Shown piece by piece: positions 33,222-45,575 of a stretch of 64,000 bases of DNA. Made by a program: the position numbers and the translations under genes. The notes beneath the pieces were generated by a model. That model saw only the letters and a list, made by a program, of their open reading frames with translations, was not told where the DNA came from and ran no database searches. Source of the stretch: Wyeomyia smithii. Lineage: Eukaryota; Arthropoda; Insecta; Diptera; Culicidae. The stretch is from contig NC_073696.1 of NCBI RefSeq assembly GCF_029784165.1, positions 174,768,912-174,832,911 of the forward strand, written 5' to 3'. Within the stretch, counting starts at the first letter, position 1, and every line of letters begins with the position of its first letter.

Positions 33222-36200
33222 AAATTGTCTACCTTTTATTTGTGTAAATATACTTGACTGGGTATTTTTAGACTCCCTCAATAAAAAATTTCAGTATAAA
33301 TACAAATGCAAAAAATACTTTTTATTCATGACTAAAATACTCTGTTGAAAAGTTGGTACCTTCAAGAGTATACCTACACACATAATAGCGCTCTTCTTTC
33401 TAGTTTGCATCGGGCACACTCGTTCGTCGATATAAAGTCAATGTCGAGCTACATGGTGCGTTTGCATCTGTTTGGTCTGTTAGCTGGTGATCCAATCCAA
33501 TGAAGTTAAAATACGTTGACTTCGCACGATGCATCCCAGAGATGTTTGTAAAGAATGTGCAATGATTCTCACAATGCTTACGAAGCTGGCAGCATATTGC
33601 AGACAGTGATGACCGCTCTACCTATATACCCGTACATTCAGCACAGAAATATTTTTAAATATCCTGCTTCTCTGATCTGGTATTCTACGGAATGAGTTCA
33701 CCATCAGGTTGACGAAAATATGTCTGCAAATCTAACTTCATACATTGTCTCATTGTAGATATATTGAGCAAACGTAAGCAAAACATGCAGTAACTTCCTG
33801 TTGCTCTGGGTGATCCAACGGAAATTGTTGAGGCCAACTCTTGAAATTAATCACATGGGTCAATGAACAAATTTGCGTCTACCTTAATTCTTTTCATGTA
33901 GACATTTTTAGTTAAACAATTAAAGGGTTTAATATTTGATTGCTTTTGAGTGAAAAACGAACAATTGATTCGTTAACTCGGAATCAATGACTTGGATGTT
34001 GGAATGTCAATGTAATGAACGAATGCTTTATATTTGCGAAAGAAATATGGCAGGTTTCAGATGACAGAAACATTCTGAAAATTAATAATTTGCTTCACTA
34101 AAGCGACGACTCAGAGTATCGGGCAATATCATCTTTAACTACTGTGGTGGCCACGGTACGTTTCCGAATATCTTTGAATTGATATCCTATCTAAGTGTTT
34201 ATCAATACACTAAAGTCGCCTTTTAAGTGGCTTTACGTGATATTATTTTTATGCTCTTTTTCGCGGATTCTGGAATTAACACCGTTTCTCCACGCGGATT
34301 TTTGAATTTACACCGCATTTTTACGCGGAACTGCCAGAAAGCCGTTTTAAAGAGGTATGTTTTTCAATTGTTTTTCATTTTTAAATCGTTTATTTAGAGT
34401 GTCTGATGAGTAACGCATAACAAGACACAACCTTACTTACTTCTCAGCATAACTAGCTCTTACGGACACCTAACGATTTTCCAATTTCAATATTATTCTC
34501 ACTACGTGATTGTTATATCGTTACTGCCATATAAGATAGTCATATTATTTATTGAACATATAATTTCGTTTGTTTTTCTAAATATGAACGAACTTCCCTT
34601 TTTTTATTTGCTACGGGCTTGGTAATAAAATAATAATCACACTCCGAGTTTCTATCATTTAGCGATACTTACTTTTAAGTACTCTGTGGAATAAAAAAAT
34701 AACAAAACTGGTATTTTGTCCAACGTTGAGAAAAAGCTGTTTGAGCTAATCTACTAATAATATTGACCAGCACATACCGTTCTTTTTGACTAACCTACGG
34801 GCGGCAAAAAATCTGTAATTATACTAGTCCCATATAAAGGTAGAAAAAAGAATATACAAAATGCGATATGCGTGTACTTGTAAGTTAGATCACACCACCT
34901 CAGAGGGGTGTTATTTTTAGAATCAGTACCGTGCTATTGATGTTATGTGGAGACAAACAGGGTTGCTGTCGATTTTTTAAAATTTTTAGTAAGATTTAGT
35001 AAATATCAAATGCTCATAACAAAATATTAATTTTTTTTAATGCTTATATATAGTAATAGAAAATAAATTCTACTATTTTGAAAATTTCTTAAAAATGCGC
35101 TTACGATCAGTGAGCGACGTTTTTTTCACACATGCTTATCCTGAATTGTGTTTTTAGTAGCTTATCGAATAGATGAAATCGGAAGCATAACTAATACAAC
35201 CTTACCAGTTTCAACCGTTTGTAATGTAGATTTGTTAATTGTTTCAACCATTATTTTTTCACTTAAATTGAAGAATAACTGATTTGAGAAAATTTTCTTG
35301 CGAGTTTCGTTTGTTTTCAATCAATAAAATCTCAGTTGTTAGTAGATCTGACCACTAATACTAGCAGCAGAAGCAGAAGAAAGTTCAATGACGTCTCGCC
35401 AGAGTGAATAGCGAAAAGCGATACTGACAGGCAGAGCGAAAAAGACTTTTGACAAAGAAGCTCGAGTTCAATGATGAAGCTCATGTAGTTTTGTTACTTG
35501 TTGCTTGCTGTGACAACCCTGTAGGAAATAGTTGGGAAAACTCTTGACATACGTAAGAAGCGCAAAAGAAAACGTATTTCCACAAAAGAATAAAACCAAA
35601 AGAAAATTGAAATCTGCTAGGTAGGAACAAACCCCCAGCGAAGATTTGACTCAACGTGTGTACGTCTGTCAGCTTACGGGAAGCTGGAAATCTAGAAGTA
35701 ATTTGAACGTATAGTACGAAAGAAACGACACTGAACAAGGGTTGACTGCTATGTCTACGAGGTGCTAGATGATACGCACGTGGAATCTGTTTGCGTTGAT
35801 GCGATGTGTTACAGCGTCGTGCCGTTTCACACTACTTTAATATATGTTATGAAGGTTTCAATTTCGGCTTTTGATACTTATGGAGTAATGAAAACAGCTA
35901 GCAACAAATAATCGAAAAAAAAATATTGATACGAACGTATTTGTATAAATAAATTAAAAAATGGTAGCAACATATCTCTGCAATTTTAATGCTTAGCCGA
36001 AAAGCATGTAAACGTTCATTATATTATTTTTTTGTTCGTATCCAAAAGTATGTGTACTAACATTTAATAGCTAGTTGAAATATATTTTCAACCGAAACGG
36101 ACGATTTTCTGTGGTGCTTCCTCATTCCAAAAAATATATTTTATATGAGCGCATATTTTTTGCAGCCTTATTTGTATTAAAATATTGGTTGGTGGTGGGA

Positions 36201-36557
36201 AACCGTTTACACGACGAATAATGTTCTTCATTTAGGTCTTTAAAAATATATTCATTAGGAGTACAAAATTCAGCGGTGATCGGTTAAGAAGGTGAAAGCT
36301 ATTAAACTTGGAAATTTTACTTACCTTTTTATTAGACATTCGTCAAGGTGTTCATAATAGTAAATCTGTTGTGGTAACGTTACTAAACCTGCAGAATTTT
36401 ATTTTTTTAACACTCAATAACGTTGTAGTATTTCAAATAAAATCGTTAGAGCTAACCTTATAAGATCTAGTTTTGTCACAAAGTCTAACCAAGCCGATGA
36501 TACGAAGTGCATCAATTTCTAAATTAGAATATCTGTTTATTCATTTCTCATCAATAG
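33222..36557. other. Unassigned stretch upstream of the host exon
   Basis: No domain-bearing frame. 34259-34332 carries CGCGGATTTTTGAATTTACA-like words related to the pogo-type MITE at 46144. 35340-35850 is less AT-rich than its surroundings and could contain an untranslated exon or promoter for the gene at 36558, but I cannot place a start site. If the acceptor at 36557 is real, at least one upstream exon must lie here or beyond. Confidence 0.35.
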
Positions 36558-37523
36558 AACACACTAGATCCCAGTTGAAAATGGATGATTCAATGGAAAA
36601 GTTACTTAACGATTCAATCGTTTCCACCATGTCCACTAACACAGACGATTTGGATTTATCATTTGGACTGGACAATATGAACTATGTCGCAAGCAACACA
36701 GATGCTCAAGAGTATGAAATTATAGGTAAAGACCGAACAGTACCAGAGTTTTGTGTTGGAGCATGCAGTCGTTCTATGGTATCTAAGTCAACCAGACCGA
36801 TGTCAATGTACGAACCCTGGATCGAACCGAATGACTTCACATCATTACCTCTTGATTTAATGCAAAAGCCGACGAAAGTAATAGATATGAAGTATGAAAA
36901 GGATTCATTCTTACAAAAAGTTCACTGGGAAGCTGAAGATGCTGAAGATTTTATCACCACTTTAGACGAATCTGCTATACTGGATATTGAATCATTCGAC
37001 GATATGAATAACATTTACGATCAACCGAATCCGAAACTAGTGGTGTCAGCGGATATCCATCACGGTGAAGTAGAATTATATAATAGAAAATATGAGGAAA
37101 TAGAAATTTATGCCACCGTCAAGAAAAAACCTCGTGAAAAATTAAAGATGCCAGAGGTAAACTGTCAAGTAATGATAACTTCCGGGGGTCCGATTGAAAA
37201 ATTTCCGAAGATTATGACTGCTTCTTGCTACGGTGAACTGAACACGGGAAATTTAACAGGTGTATGGAACGACCCAAGTTTGATAGTGAAGAGTCATGAA
37301 AATTTGTTAGACACTCGCGCATATACAATAGGAAACAATATTTCCATGAATAACTCAATTGTGGATGGGTGTTCTTCAATCACTAGTTCAACCTGTGAAC
37401 CGTACTCTATGAACTCGTCGATTGAAGTAGTGAAGTTGACAACCAGTGAAAAAACCCGTGTTAAATGGTGGGATGAATTCACAGAAGAAACGGAAGCTGA
37501 ATTAAAGGACATTGCCGATAAAG
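36558..37523 (+). CDS. Candidate host gene, first coding exon; protein not recognised
   Basis: The open frame begins at ATG 36581 in a strong context (GAAAATGG) and runs 314 codons to 37523, where AAG is followed by GTAGGT, a good donor; unspliced it would stop six bases later. A pyrimidine-rich CATTTCTCATCAATAG just before 36558 looks like an acceptor, giving a 22-base 5' UTR piece. In-frame upstream codons reach 36473, but the first has no ATG. The protein is acidic, hydrophilic and lacks signal peptide or membrane segments: MDDSMEKLLNDS at the start, MYEPWIEPNDFTSLPLDLM, EDAEDFITTLDESAILDIES in the middle, and VKWWDEFTEETEAELKDIAD at the end. Codon use and length argue against chance in this AT-rich setting. 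No transposon domain is visible. I do not know its function. Confidence 0.65.
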
Positions 37524-37947
37524 GTAGGTAGCATTATCAGATGTTTCTTAAACAAATTTGAACAATACAGAAAATATACTGTTACATTTTTAATATTATG
37601 CCTTTTTCCTAGTGTGGTATAGTAAACCCCAAGTTCCAAATGAGGTCGAACTGGCTAATTATCATATACCACTGAACTGATAATTTTTCGTATGTTTTTT
37701 ATATAGGATAGGTTAACCAGTCATGGCAAATGTTAACTGTCCGTCCCGTTTGCATTTTCACCAAAATTTGGTGTATAAGTGCTATAAATAGTACAGTTTT
37801 CTTTTTTTTTTCTGCATTTTGAGAATCTGTGATCACAGATTTTCACAGACCGACTGGCAAACCTACCCTCTATATGTAACTTAGTGTGTGAAATGATGTT
37901 CCATGTCGCAATTGAATTTAATTGTAAAAGAACTTTTAGTTGGTTTA
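37524..37947. other. Presumed intron start
   Basis: Follows the GTAGGT donor. AT-rich with no coding content; a 3' partner exon was not found in the window. Confidence 0.4.
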
Positions 37948-38300
37948 TTTTTTTTTTATTCTCGCTTATTTTCCGTCGGTCTATTTCCGCCACTGTTGTG
38001 GCCAATTACCGACGCCCAGGGAGGCGGACTCCACACCCAGGTCCCTAACTCACGACACGTTTATTAACGGACCGGCGCCAACGGCTTCACTTCCTCATGC
38101 GATGGAAGGCGTGATCCCAGAGATTTTTCGCCTCAGAAAATCTCCCGGTGTCGGCTAGGATTGAATCTAGACCTGTTGGGTTGGTTGTGAGTGGATCACG
38201 CCACCTCACAACCATCGACACCTATGTCGGCGGTGGGATTCGAACCCAGGCGTCGAGCGTGGTTGGCGGAGACGTTACCAACCACTCTAGGCCCCCGCTC
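37948..38300 (-). mobile_element. tRNA-derived SINE, possibly dimeric
   Basis: The minus-strand element starts GAGCGGGGGCCTAGAGTGG, has an A-box-like TGGTTGGTAACG, and a clear Pol III B box GGGTTCGAATCCC (38235-38247). About 75 bases later a second B-box-like AGATTCAATCC (38158-38168) suggests a second tRNA-related unit, an arrangement known from mosquito Twin SINEs. The body ends with a T-run on the plus strand (37948-37957), the A tail. At 353 bp it is markedly GC-richer than its surroundings. Confidence 0.75.
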
Positions 38301-38509
38301 TGATCATTGGTACTTGCATAGATTGTACAAAATCTAAATGATAAGAAATCTAAACACAACTCAAAGTCGTTATCGTTGCATTACAAGATAATGTGTCATT
38401 GCTCTTTTTACAATCACTTCGGATCCAGGAAGGGCTAGGGTATCATCCATTAATTAAGTCACGCAAAAATTCCAATTTTTCATCGAAATCACCTCCCTTA
38501 CTGTCTATG
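38301..38509. other. Single-copy spacer before the tandem duplication
   Basis: No feature recognised; ends at the left breakpoint of the duplicated unit. Confidence 0.4.
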
Positions 38510-39526
38510 TTACAAAACCTAACGCCACCTATCCCCAAATGTTACTTATTTTCGTTCGTTTCGTATCATTGTAAAAGACTTTCCACCAAATTGATAACAT
38601 TAGGATTGCAATATAACTTATACTATCGCATTCATTTTTTCATTCCAAAAGTTGTTCATCTCGTCATACGACATATTGAAACTATCAGATTTTTGCTTAA
38701 ATTTTACGAATCTACGAATCCTGGATTACTGGCTCCATATTTTCGTCAATTGTGATTACCGTAAACAAGTTGACAAAGAGAATCTCTCAATGTTACTTGA
38801 GTCCTTTAAAAAAGTTCCGCGAGAATAGCTCTTCTGATAGTGTTGTTTTTACATTTTTGGTTGCAAATTTTAAAAAACTCAGCGAATTGTAATTTAATTC
38901 AATAGTGATCTAGAACACAATAATACTTTTTATATCAGACATTGTTTGTTGAATTGATGGGTCACAACAAACACACACACAGACATTTGCTCAATTTTCA
39001 AAAGTGAGTCGATGCTTAACTAAAAAACTCGTTTTTGGAGTGAAATTATGGCATTCCCGGAGAGGAGTGTTAGATATACGTTTTTCGTTACGTCATGCTG
39101 ATCTTACCTCCTTCCTTCTTTTTTGTAACTATTTGAAACGATAGAAGTTACCCCCTTCTCCCTCTAGAAGCGTTACGCAATTTATGGATGCCGTCTAGAG
39201 TGACCGTGTCCCTTCCCCCTAGCAATAGATCTTTGTGGCTTTTGCTACACATACATGCATATTGCATAGTATCTGTTTGGCACACATTGCAGATTTACCA
39301 TTTGTTTCCGTTGTGGCGATTTATGATTTAATCATCAACTACTTGACGGATTTTTAGCTTTTTCAAAGAAAATGAATTAAATGTGTGTGTATTTGTAAAA
39401 GTAGAAGTGAAAGTGTGTGGGAGTGTGTGTGTTTTTGTCAAATTTTTGAAACTTTTGAAATGCATTCGATTGAAAGTTAAAGCTATTTTATCAACAGTCG
39501 ACAACAAACAACATTTTATCAACAGT

Positions 39527-40080
39527 CGTTTTTATTACTATTCGCCGAATTCACGTTCGATTTTCTCACGCTTTAAAAAAAAGTCTAAATCAACTATAAT
39601 GTACTTCCAGTTGTAGAAAGTGTATTTGAAACATCATTTGAAACATCAACATTTGAAACATCATTTTTACTTGTGCCTTGTGTCCTTGCATGTGTATAGT
39701 TTTATGAACTTAATTTATTTGATCAATTCTCTGGGGCAACCAAGTGTCACATCTGTTATAATTTATTTGTCTCATAATTTAAGTAAAATGAACCGTGAAA
39801 TACGTATTTCATTGACTCTGGGGCAAAATTTACGTATTATTCAAGCAGTTGAGAAAGAAGACCTGTTAACAGCTTAAATAGCCCTACAGTTTGAAGTTCA
39901 TAGAACGTTCAATTAACGTTTTAAAAAATTATAAAATCTATCGGTTCCACAATTTCACATAAACTAGCATTAGACTATCCTAACATTGTTAAAGAATGGG
40001 CTGTACAAATCATATAGATATTGCATGTATGATCCTGTGAGAAAGTTTGCAAAAATGCTATGGGAAAAATATTATTGACT
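39527..40080 (+). pseudogene. pogo/Tigger-like transposase fragment (unit A)
   Basis: From ATG 39788 the translation reads MNREIRISLTLGQNLRIIQA, then VEKEDLL, IALQFEVHRT, and in shifted frames LALDYPNIVKEWAVQI and RKFAKML. This order resembles the N-terminal CENP-B/pogo helix-turn-helix and the next DNA-binding part of Tigger-type transposases. Three stops and two frame changes lie within 300 bases, and the DDE domain is absent. CAGTCG at 39525, preceding ATTCGCCGAATTCACG, could be the element's left end. Family call is by motif memory only. Confidence 0.5.
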
Positions 40081-40751
40081 AACTTTTTTTTGTTTTTTTT
40101 TTTATTTGTATCTTGAACTTATATTCCATTGAACTATGAAAGTGCATCATTTTACTCAAAATATTATAAATTTCAATTGAATACAACACAAAAAATCCAT
40201 TTTTTTCATATCGCCAAATTCACGGTTTCGACAAATTTACGGTGATTTTTTTTACCGTGATAAAATTGAAAAAGCAGTGTATTAGCAGTATTCGGTCTGA
40301 TAATGCGTGTATTTCAAATTATATCACTAAGCTGAACATTTTGCGGTTACAAGTAACGGTTTGAATACTAATCACTCTTCATTCCTACGGTAACGAGTGT
40401 GTAATCAGTCAACATTGATTTTATTGACACGATGTTGATTGATAAGAAATCATGTCATAGGTTTTGTGGCGGCACGATGGTATTCTATCGATCGTTTTTA
40501 GAAGGGCTGTCAATATTTACGATAGTATACTCGGTGGAATTTCTTGCATTTTTAATCTGAATTTTTTTATGTGATTTATTCAGCTTTTTTTAGCACTATA
40601 ATAGCGGTCGCTAAAATGAGCGTTCGTAATATGTAAACCTCTTCAATTACGTCAGTTTTGGGATTTCTTAAGAACTGGTAACACAAAGGTTGCTAGATAT
40701 GTATATTTTTATTTTGATAAAATACATGAAGAGTTCAAACTGACGTGAACA

Positions 40752-41903
40752 GAGTTGTCTTTCATTTGCAATTAATTTCATTGAAATCGGTCCAGCTATC
40801 TCTGAGAAAAACGAGTGAGAGCGTTACACACACACATACACACACATACACACACATACAAAAAATGCTCTGCTCGTCGAACTGAGTCGAGTGATATACG
40901 ACATTCGGCCGTTTGGAGCACTTCTATACCTTTAGTTTATTAAGTGGTTGCTATACCTTTCTAGGAGAAAGGCAAAAATCATGAATGATTTGTTTTTTTT
41001 TTGCGAAAAAATGGTGATTTGAAAAATGTTTAATGGCTGCACGCCATATTTTAGCCCTTCAAATTTTGCATTATAGCGCCCGCCATTATGGCGCGTGAAA
41101 AGCAGGATAGAGCAAAATCATTTCAAATCGCCTGGAAATACGCGAAAATTTAATCGACCATTTTTGATTTGAATGAAACTTTGCACACGTATTTGGCTTA
41201 GCAAACTGAGCATTTTTCACAGGTGGAGAGATTTTTTACACCCATGAGTTACATTCTAAAAGGGCGTATGCCTTTTGGCACAGGTTTTATTCGAAGCATT
41301 GTAGCCCAGAAACCGTTGGTTGTATAGAAAAACTGTCTGAGAATGAGTTGTAGGGAATTAAAAAATCACCATAAAAAATATACACTGTACAAAAAAAAAA
41401 TTATTTTTGACCAAAAAAAAATTAAAAATAAACATTAAACTTTAATTTAAAAAAAAAGAGTTGAATTTTTGTTTTATTTTTTTTAAAGAAACTTGACGTT
41501 AATACGCAACTTTTAAAAAAAGGTCCAGGATGGAGAAATGAAAAATAATTTTTTATGGTAGATTAATTTTTTTATGAAAATTCTAATTCAAACATTTTTC
41601 AAAATATTTGTATTCTGATGATTTTAAAAGATGCAGAAAGTCATTTTGAATCAAAAAGCTCTTGGTAGTAAACATTCTAAAGGCATTGGTTTTCGAGTTA
41701 TTTCTAATTAAAGCTCGAAAAATTATAATTATTTAAGAAAATACAGGTTTTTCTTAATTTGTCCATGGTTCTCCAGCAAAAACCATACGTTCATTGGAAT
41801 GCTTGATCAAAAATATACAATTCATTCTTTGACAACAAAACGATTGGATAAATAACTCAAGCGCTAAACCTAGTTGAAAAAATGACGTGCAGCCATCAAA
41901 CAT
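40752..41903. mobile_element. Foldback element, truncated copy in unit A
   Basis: Contains the left arm (TTTCATTTGCAATTAATTTC, CA-rich run, AAATGCTCTGCTCGTCGAAC, CTTTCTAGGAGAAAGGC) and the central region. The right arm is missing because the duplication junction at 41903 falls within it. The centre is the dispersed repeat that also occurs, split, at 4390-4800 and 9406-9695. Confidence 0.8.
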
Positions 41904-44900
41904 TACAAAACCTAACGCCACCTATCCCCAAATGTTACTTATTTTCGTTCGTTTCGTATCATTGTAAAAGACTTTCCACCAAATTGATAACATTAGGATT
42001 GCAATATAACTTATACTAGCGCATTCATTTTTTCATTCCAAAAGTTGTTCATCTCGTCATACGACATATTGAAACTATCAGATTTTTGCTTAAATTTTAC
42101 GAATTTACGAATCCTGGATTACTGGCTCCATATTTTCGTCAATTGTGATTACCGTAAACAAGTTGACAAAGAGAATCTCTCAATGTTACTTGAGTCCTTT
42201 AAAAAAGTTCCGCGAGAATAGCTCTTCTGATAGTGTTGTTTTTACATTTTTGGTTGCAAATTTTAAAAAACTCAGCGAATTGTAATTTAATTCAATAGTG
42301 ATCTAGAACACAATAATACTTTTTATATCAGACATTGTTTGTTGAATTGATGGGTCACAACAAACACACACACAGACATTTGCTCAATTTTCAAAAGTGA
42401 GTCGATGCTTAACTAAAAAACTCGTTTTTGGAGTGAAATTATGGCATTCCCGGAGAGGAGTGTTAGATATACGTTTTTCGTTACGTCATGCTGATCTTAC
42501 CTCCTTCCTTCTTTTTTGTAACTATTTGAAACGATAGAAGTTACCCCCTTCTCCCTCTAGAAGCGTTACGCAATTTATGGATGCCGTCTAGAGTGACCGT
42601 GTCCCTTCCCCCTAGCAATAGATCTTTGTGGCTTTTGCTACACATACATGCATATTGCATAGTATCTGTTTGGCACACATTGCAGATTTACCATTTGTTT
42701 CCGTTGTGGCGATTTATGATTTAATCATCAACTACTTGACGGATTTTTAGCTTTTTCAAAGAAAATGAATTAAATGTGTGTGTATTTGTAAAAGTAGAAG
42801 TGAAAGTGTGTGGGAGTGTGTGTGTTTTTGTCAAATTTTTGAAACTTTTGAAATGCATTCGATTGAAAGTTAAAGCTATTTTATCAACAGTCGACAACAA
42901 ACAACATTTTATCAACAGTCGTTTTTATTACTATTCGCCGAATTCACGTTCGATTTTCTCACGCTTTAAAAAAAAGTCTAAATCAACTATAATGTACTTC
43001 CAGTTGTAGAAAGTGTATTTGAAACATCATTTGAAACATCAACATTTGAAACATCATTTTTACTTGTGCCTTGTGTCCTTGCATGTGTATAGTTTTATGA
43101 ACTTAATTTATTTGATCAATTCTCTGGGGCAACCAAGTGTCACATCTGTTATAATTTATTTGTCTCATAATTTAAGTAAAATGAACCGTGAAATACGTAT
43201 TTCATTGACTCTGGGGCAAAATTTACGTATTATTCAAGCAGTTGAGAAAGAAGACCTGTTAACAGCTTAAATAGCCCTACAGTTTGAAGTTCATAGAACG
43301 TTCAATTAACGTTTTAAAAAATTATAAAATCTATCGGTTCCACAATTTCACATAAACTAGCATTAGACTATCCTAACATTGTTAAAGAATGGGCTGTACA
43401 AATCATATAGATATTGCATGTATGATCCTGTGAGAAAGTTTGCAAAAATGCTATGGGAAAAATATTATTGACTAACTTTTTTTTGTTTTTTTTTTATTTG
43501 TATCTTGAACTTATATTCCATTGAACTATGAAAGTGCATCATTTTACTCAAAATATTATAAATTTCAATTGAATACAACACAAAAAATCCATTTTTTTCA
43601 TATCGCCAAATTCACGGTTTCGACAAATTTACGGTGATTTTTTTTACCGTGATAAAATTGAAAAAGCAGTGTATTAGCAGTATTCGGTCTGATAATGCGT
43701 GTATTTCAAATTATATCACTAAGCTGAACATTTTGCGGTTACAAGTAACGGTTTGAATACTAATCACTCTTCATTCCTACGGTAACGAGTGTGTAATCAG
43801 TCAACATTGATTTTATTGACACGATGTTGATTGATAAGAAATCATGTCATAGGTTTTGTGGCGGCACGATGGTATTCTATCGATCGTTTTTAGAAGGGCT
43901 GTCAATATTTACGATAGTATACTCGGTGGAATTTCTTGCATTTTTAATCTGAATTTTTTTATGTGATTTATTCAGCTTTTTTTTAGCACTATAATAGCGG
44001 TCGCTAAAATGAGCGTTCGTAATATGTAAACCTCTTCAATTACGTCAGTTTTGGGATTTCTTAAGAACTGGTAACACAAAGGTTGCTAGATATGTATATT
44101 TTTATTTTGATAAAATACATGAAGAGTTCAAACTGACGTGAACAGAGTTGTCTTTCATTTGCAATTAATTTCATTGAAATCGGTCCAGCTATCTCTGAGA
44201 AAAACGAGTGAGAGCGTTACACACACACATACACACACATACACACACATACAAAAAATGCTCTGCTCGTCGAACTGAGTCGAGTGATATACGACATTCG
44301 GCCGTTTGGAGCACTTCTATACCTTTAGTTTATTAAGTGGTTGCTATACCTTTCTAGGAGAAAGGCAAAAATCATGAATGATTTGTTTTTTTTTTTGCGA
44401 AAAAATGGTGATTTGAAAAATGTTTAATGGCTGCACGCCATATTTTAGCCCTTCAAATTTTGCATTATAGCGCCCGCCATTATGGCGCGTGAAAAGCAGG
44501 ATAGAGCAAAATCATTTCAAATCGCCTGGAAATACGCGAAAATTTAATCGACCATTTTTGATTTGAATGAAACTTTGCACACGTATTTGGCTTAGCAAAC
44601 TGAGCATTTTTCACAGGTGGAGAGATTTTTTACACCCATGAGTTACATTCTAAAAGGGCGTATGCCTTTTGGCACAGGTTTTATTCGAAGCATTGTAGCC
44701 CAGAAACCGTTGGTTGTATAGAAAAACTGTCTGAGAATGAGTTGTAGGGAATTAAAAAATCACCATAAAAAATATACACTGTACAAAAAAAAAATTATTT
44801 TTGACCAAAAAAAAATTAAAAATAAACATTAAACTTTAATTTAAAAAAAAAGAGTTGAATTTTTGTTTTATTTTTTTTAAAGAAACTTGACGTTAATACG

Positions 44901-45297
44901 CAACTTTTAAAAAAAGGTCCAGGATGGAGAAATGAAAAATAATTTTTTATGGTAGATTAATTTTTTTATGAAAATTCTAATTCAAACATTTTTCAAAATA
45001 TTTGTATTCTGATGATTTTAAAAGATGCAGAAAGTCATTTTGAATCAAAAAGCTCTTGGTAGTAAACATTCTAAAGGCATTGGTTTTCGAGTTATTTCTA
45101 ATTAAAGCTCGAAAAATTATAATTATTTAAGAAAATACAGGTTTTTCTTAATTTGTCCATGGTTCTCCAGCAAAAACCATACGTTCATTGGAATGCTTGA
45201 TCAAAAATATACAATTCATTCTTTGACAACAAAACGATTGGATAAATAACTCAAGCGCTAAACCTAGTTGAAAAAATGACGTGCAGCCATCAAACAT
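41904..45297. repeat. Tandem duplication, unit B (3.39 kb)
   Basis: Near-identical to unit A, in the same orientation. It ends at GCCATCAAACATT, after which unique continuation of the foldback arm (TTTCAAATC) follows. Since unit B retains the intact arm and unit A the unique left flank, the ancestral single copy spanned both outer flanks. Confidence 0.95.
42920..43475 (+). pseudogene. pogo/Tigger-like transposase fragment (unit B)
   Basis: Exact counterpart of the fragment in unit A (ATG at 43181), with the same stops and frame changes, so the decay predates the duplication. Confidence 0.5.
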
Positions 45298-45575
45298 TTT
45301 TCAAATCAAATTTTCTATGACACCAATTTTTCGCAAAAAAAAAAAACAAATCATTTATGGTTTTTGCCTTTCTCCTAGAAAGGTATAGCAACCACTGAAA
45401 AAACTAAAGGTATAAAAGTGCTCCAAACGGTCGAATGTCGTATATCACTCGACTCAGTTCGACGAGCTGAGCATTTTCTGTATGTGTGTGTACGCTCTCC
45501 CAAGCTCACTCGATTTTCTCAGAGATAGCTGGATCGATTTCAATGAAATTAATTGCAAATGAAAAATCTAGACCC
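44145..45575. mobile_element. Foldback element with about 300-bp inverted arms, complete copy
   Basis: The left arm 44145-44440 is repeated in reverse at 45275-45575. Shared blocks: ATTTCATTGAAATC, CTCTGAGAAAA and CGAGTGAG, CGTCGAACTGAGTCGAGTG, ATACGACATTCG, TGCTATACCTTTCTAGGAG, GATGGCTGCACG-type end. The arms contain a CA/TG microsatellite. The centre, about 830 bp, has no coding capacity. Single arms of the same family occur at 63769-64000. Confidence 0.85.

Larger units (their letters stand above)
38510..41903. repeat. Tandem duplication, unit A (3.39 kb)
   Basis: Starts TTACAAAACCTAACGCC and ends GCCATCAAACATT, where it joins directly to unit B. The offset between units is 3393 at the start and 3394 near the end. 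Differences seen are few: single substitutions (CTATCGC versus CTAGCGC near 38624; AATCTACG versus AATTTACG near 38710) and homopolymer length changes. The right breakpoint cuts through a foldback element that is complete only in unit B. The junction shows a 2-base TT microhomology. Confidence 0.95.

Noticed and set aside
33425..33460. GATATAAAG as a TATA box for a host promoter
   Set aside because: No transcription start motif or downstream coding exon at the right distance; such words are common in this AT-rich DNA.
36473..36580. Upstream extension of the candidate host exon to 36473
   Set aside because: The first codon is TTG, and an acceptor-like site at 36557 with a better ATG at 36581 suggests the extension is intron.
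39638..39665. TTTGAAACATC repeated three times, and a TTTTATCAACAGTCG pair at 39488-39528, as a CRISPR-like array
   Set aside because: Too few, too short, no uniform spacers, and the organism is eukaryotic.
39328..39877. Duplicated short frames (also 42721-43270) as possible conserved genes
   Set aside because: They recur because of the tandem duplication. Only the pogo-like stretch within them resembles a protein family.
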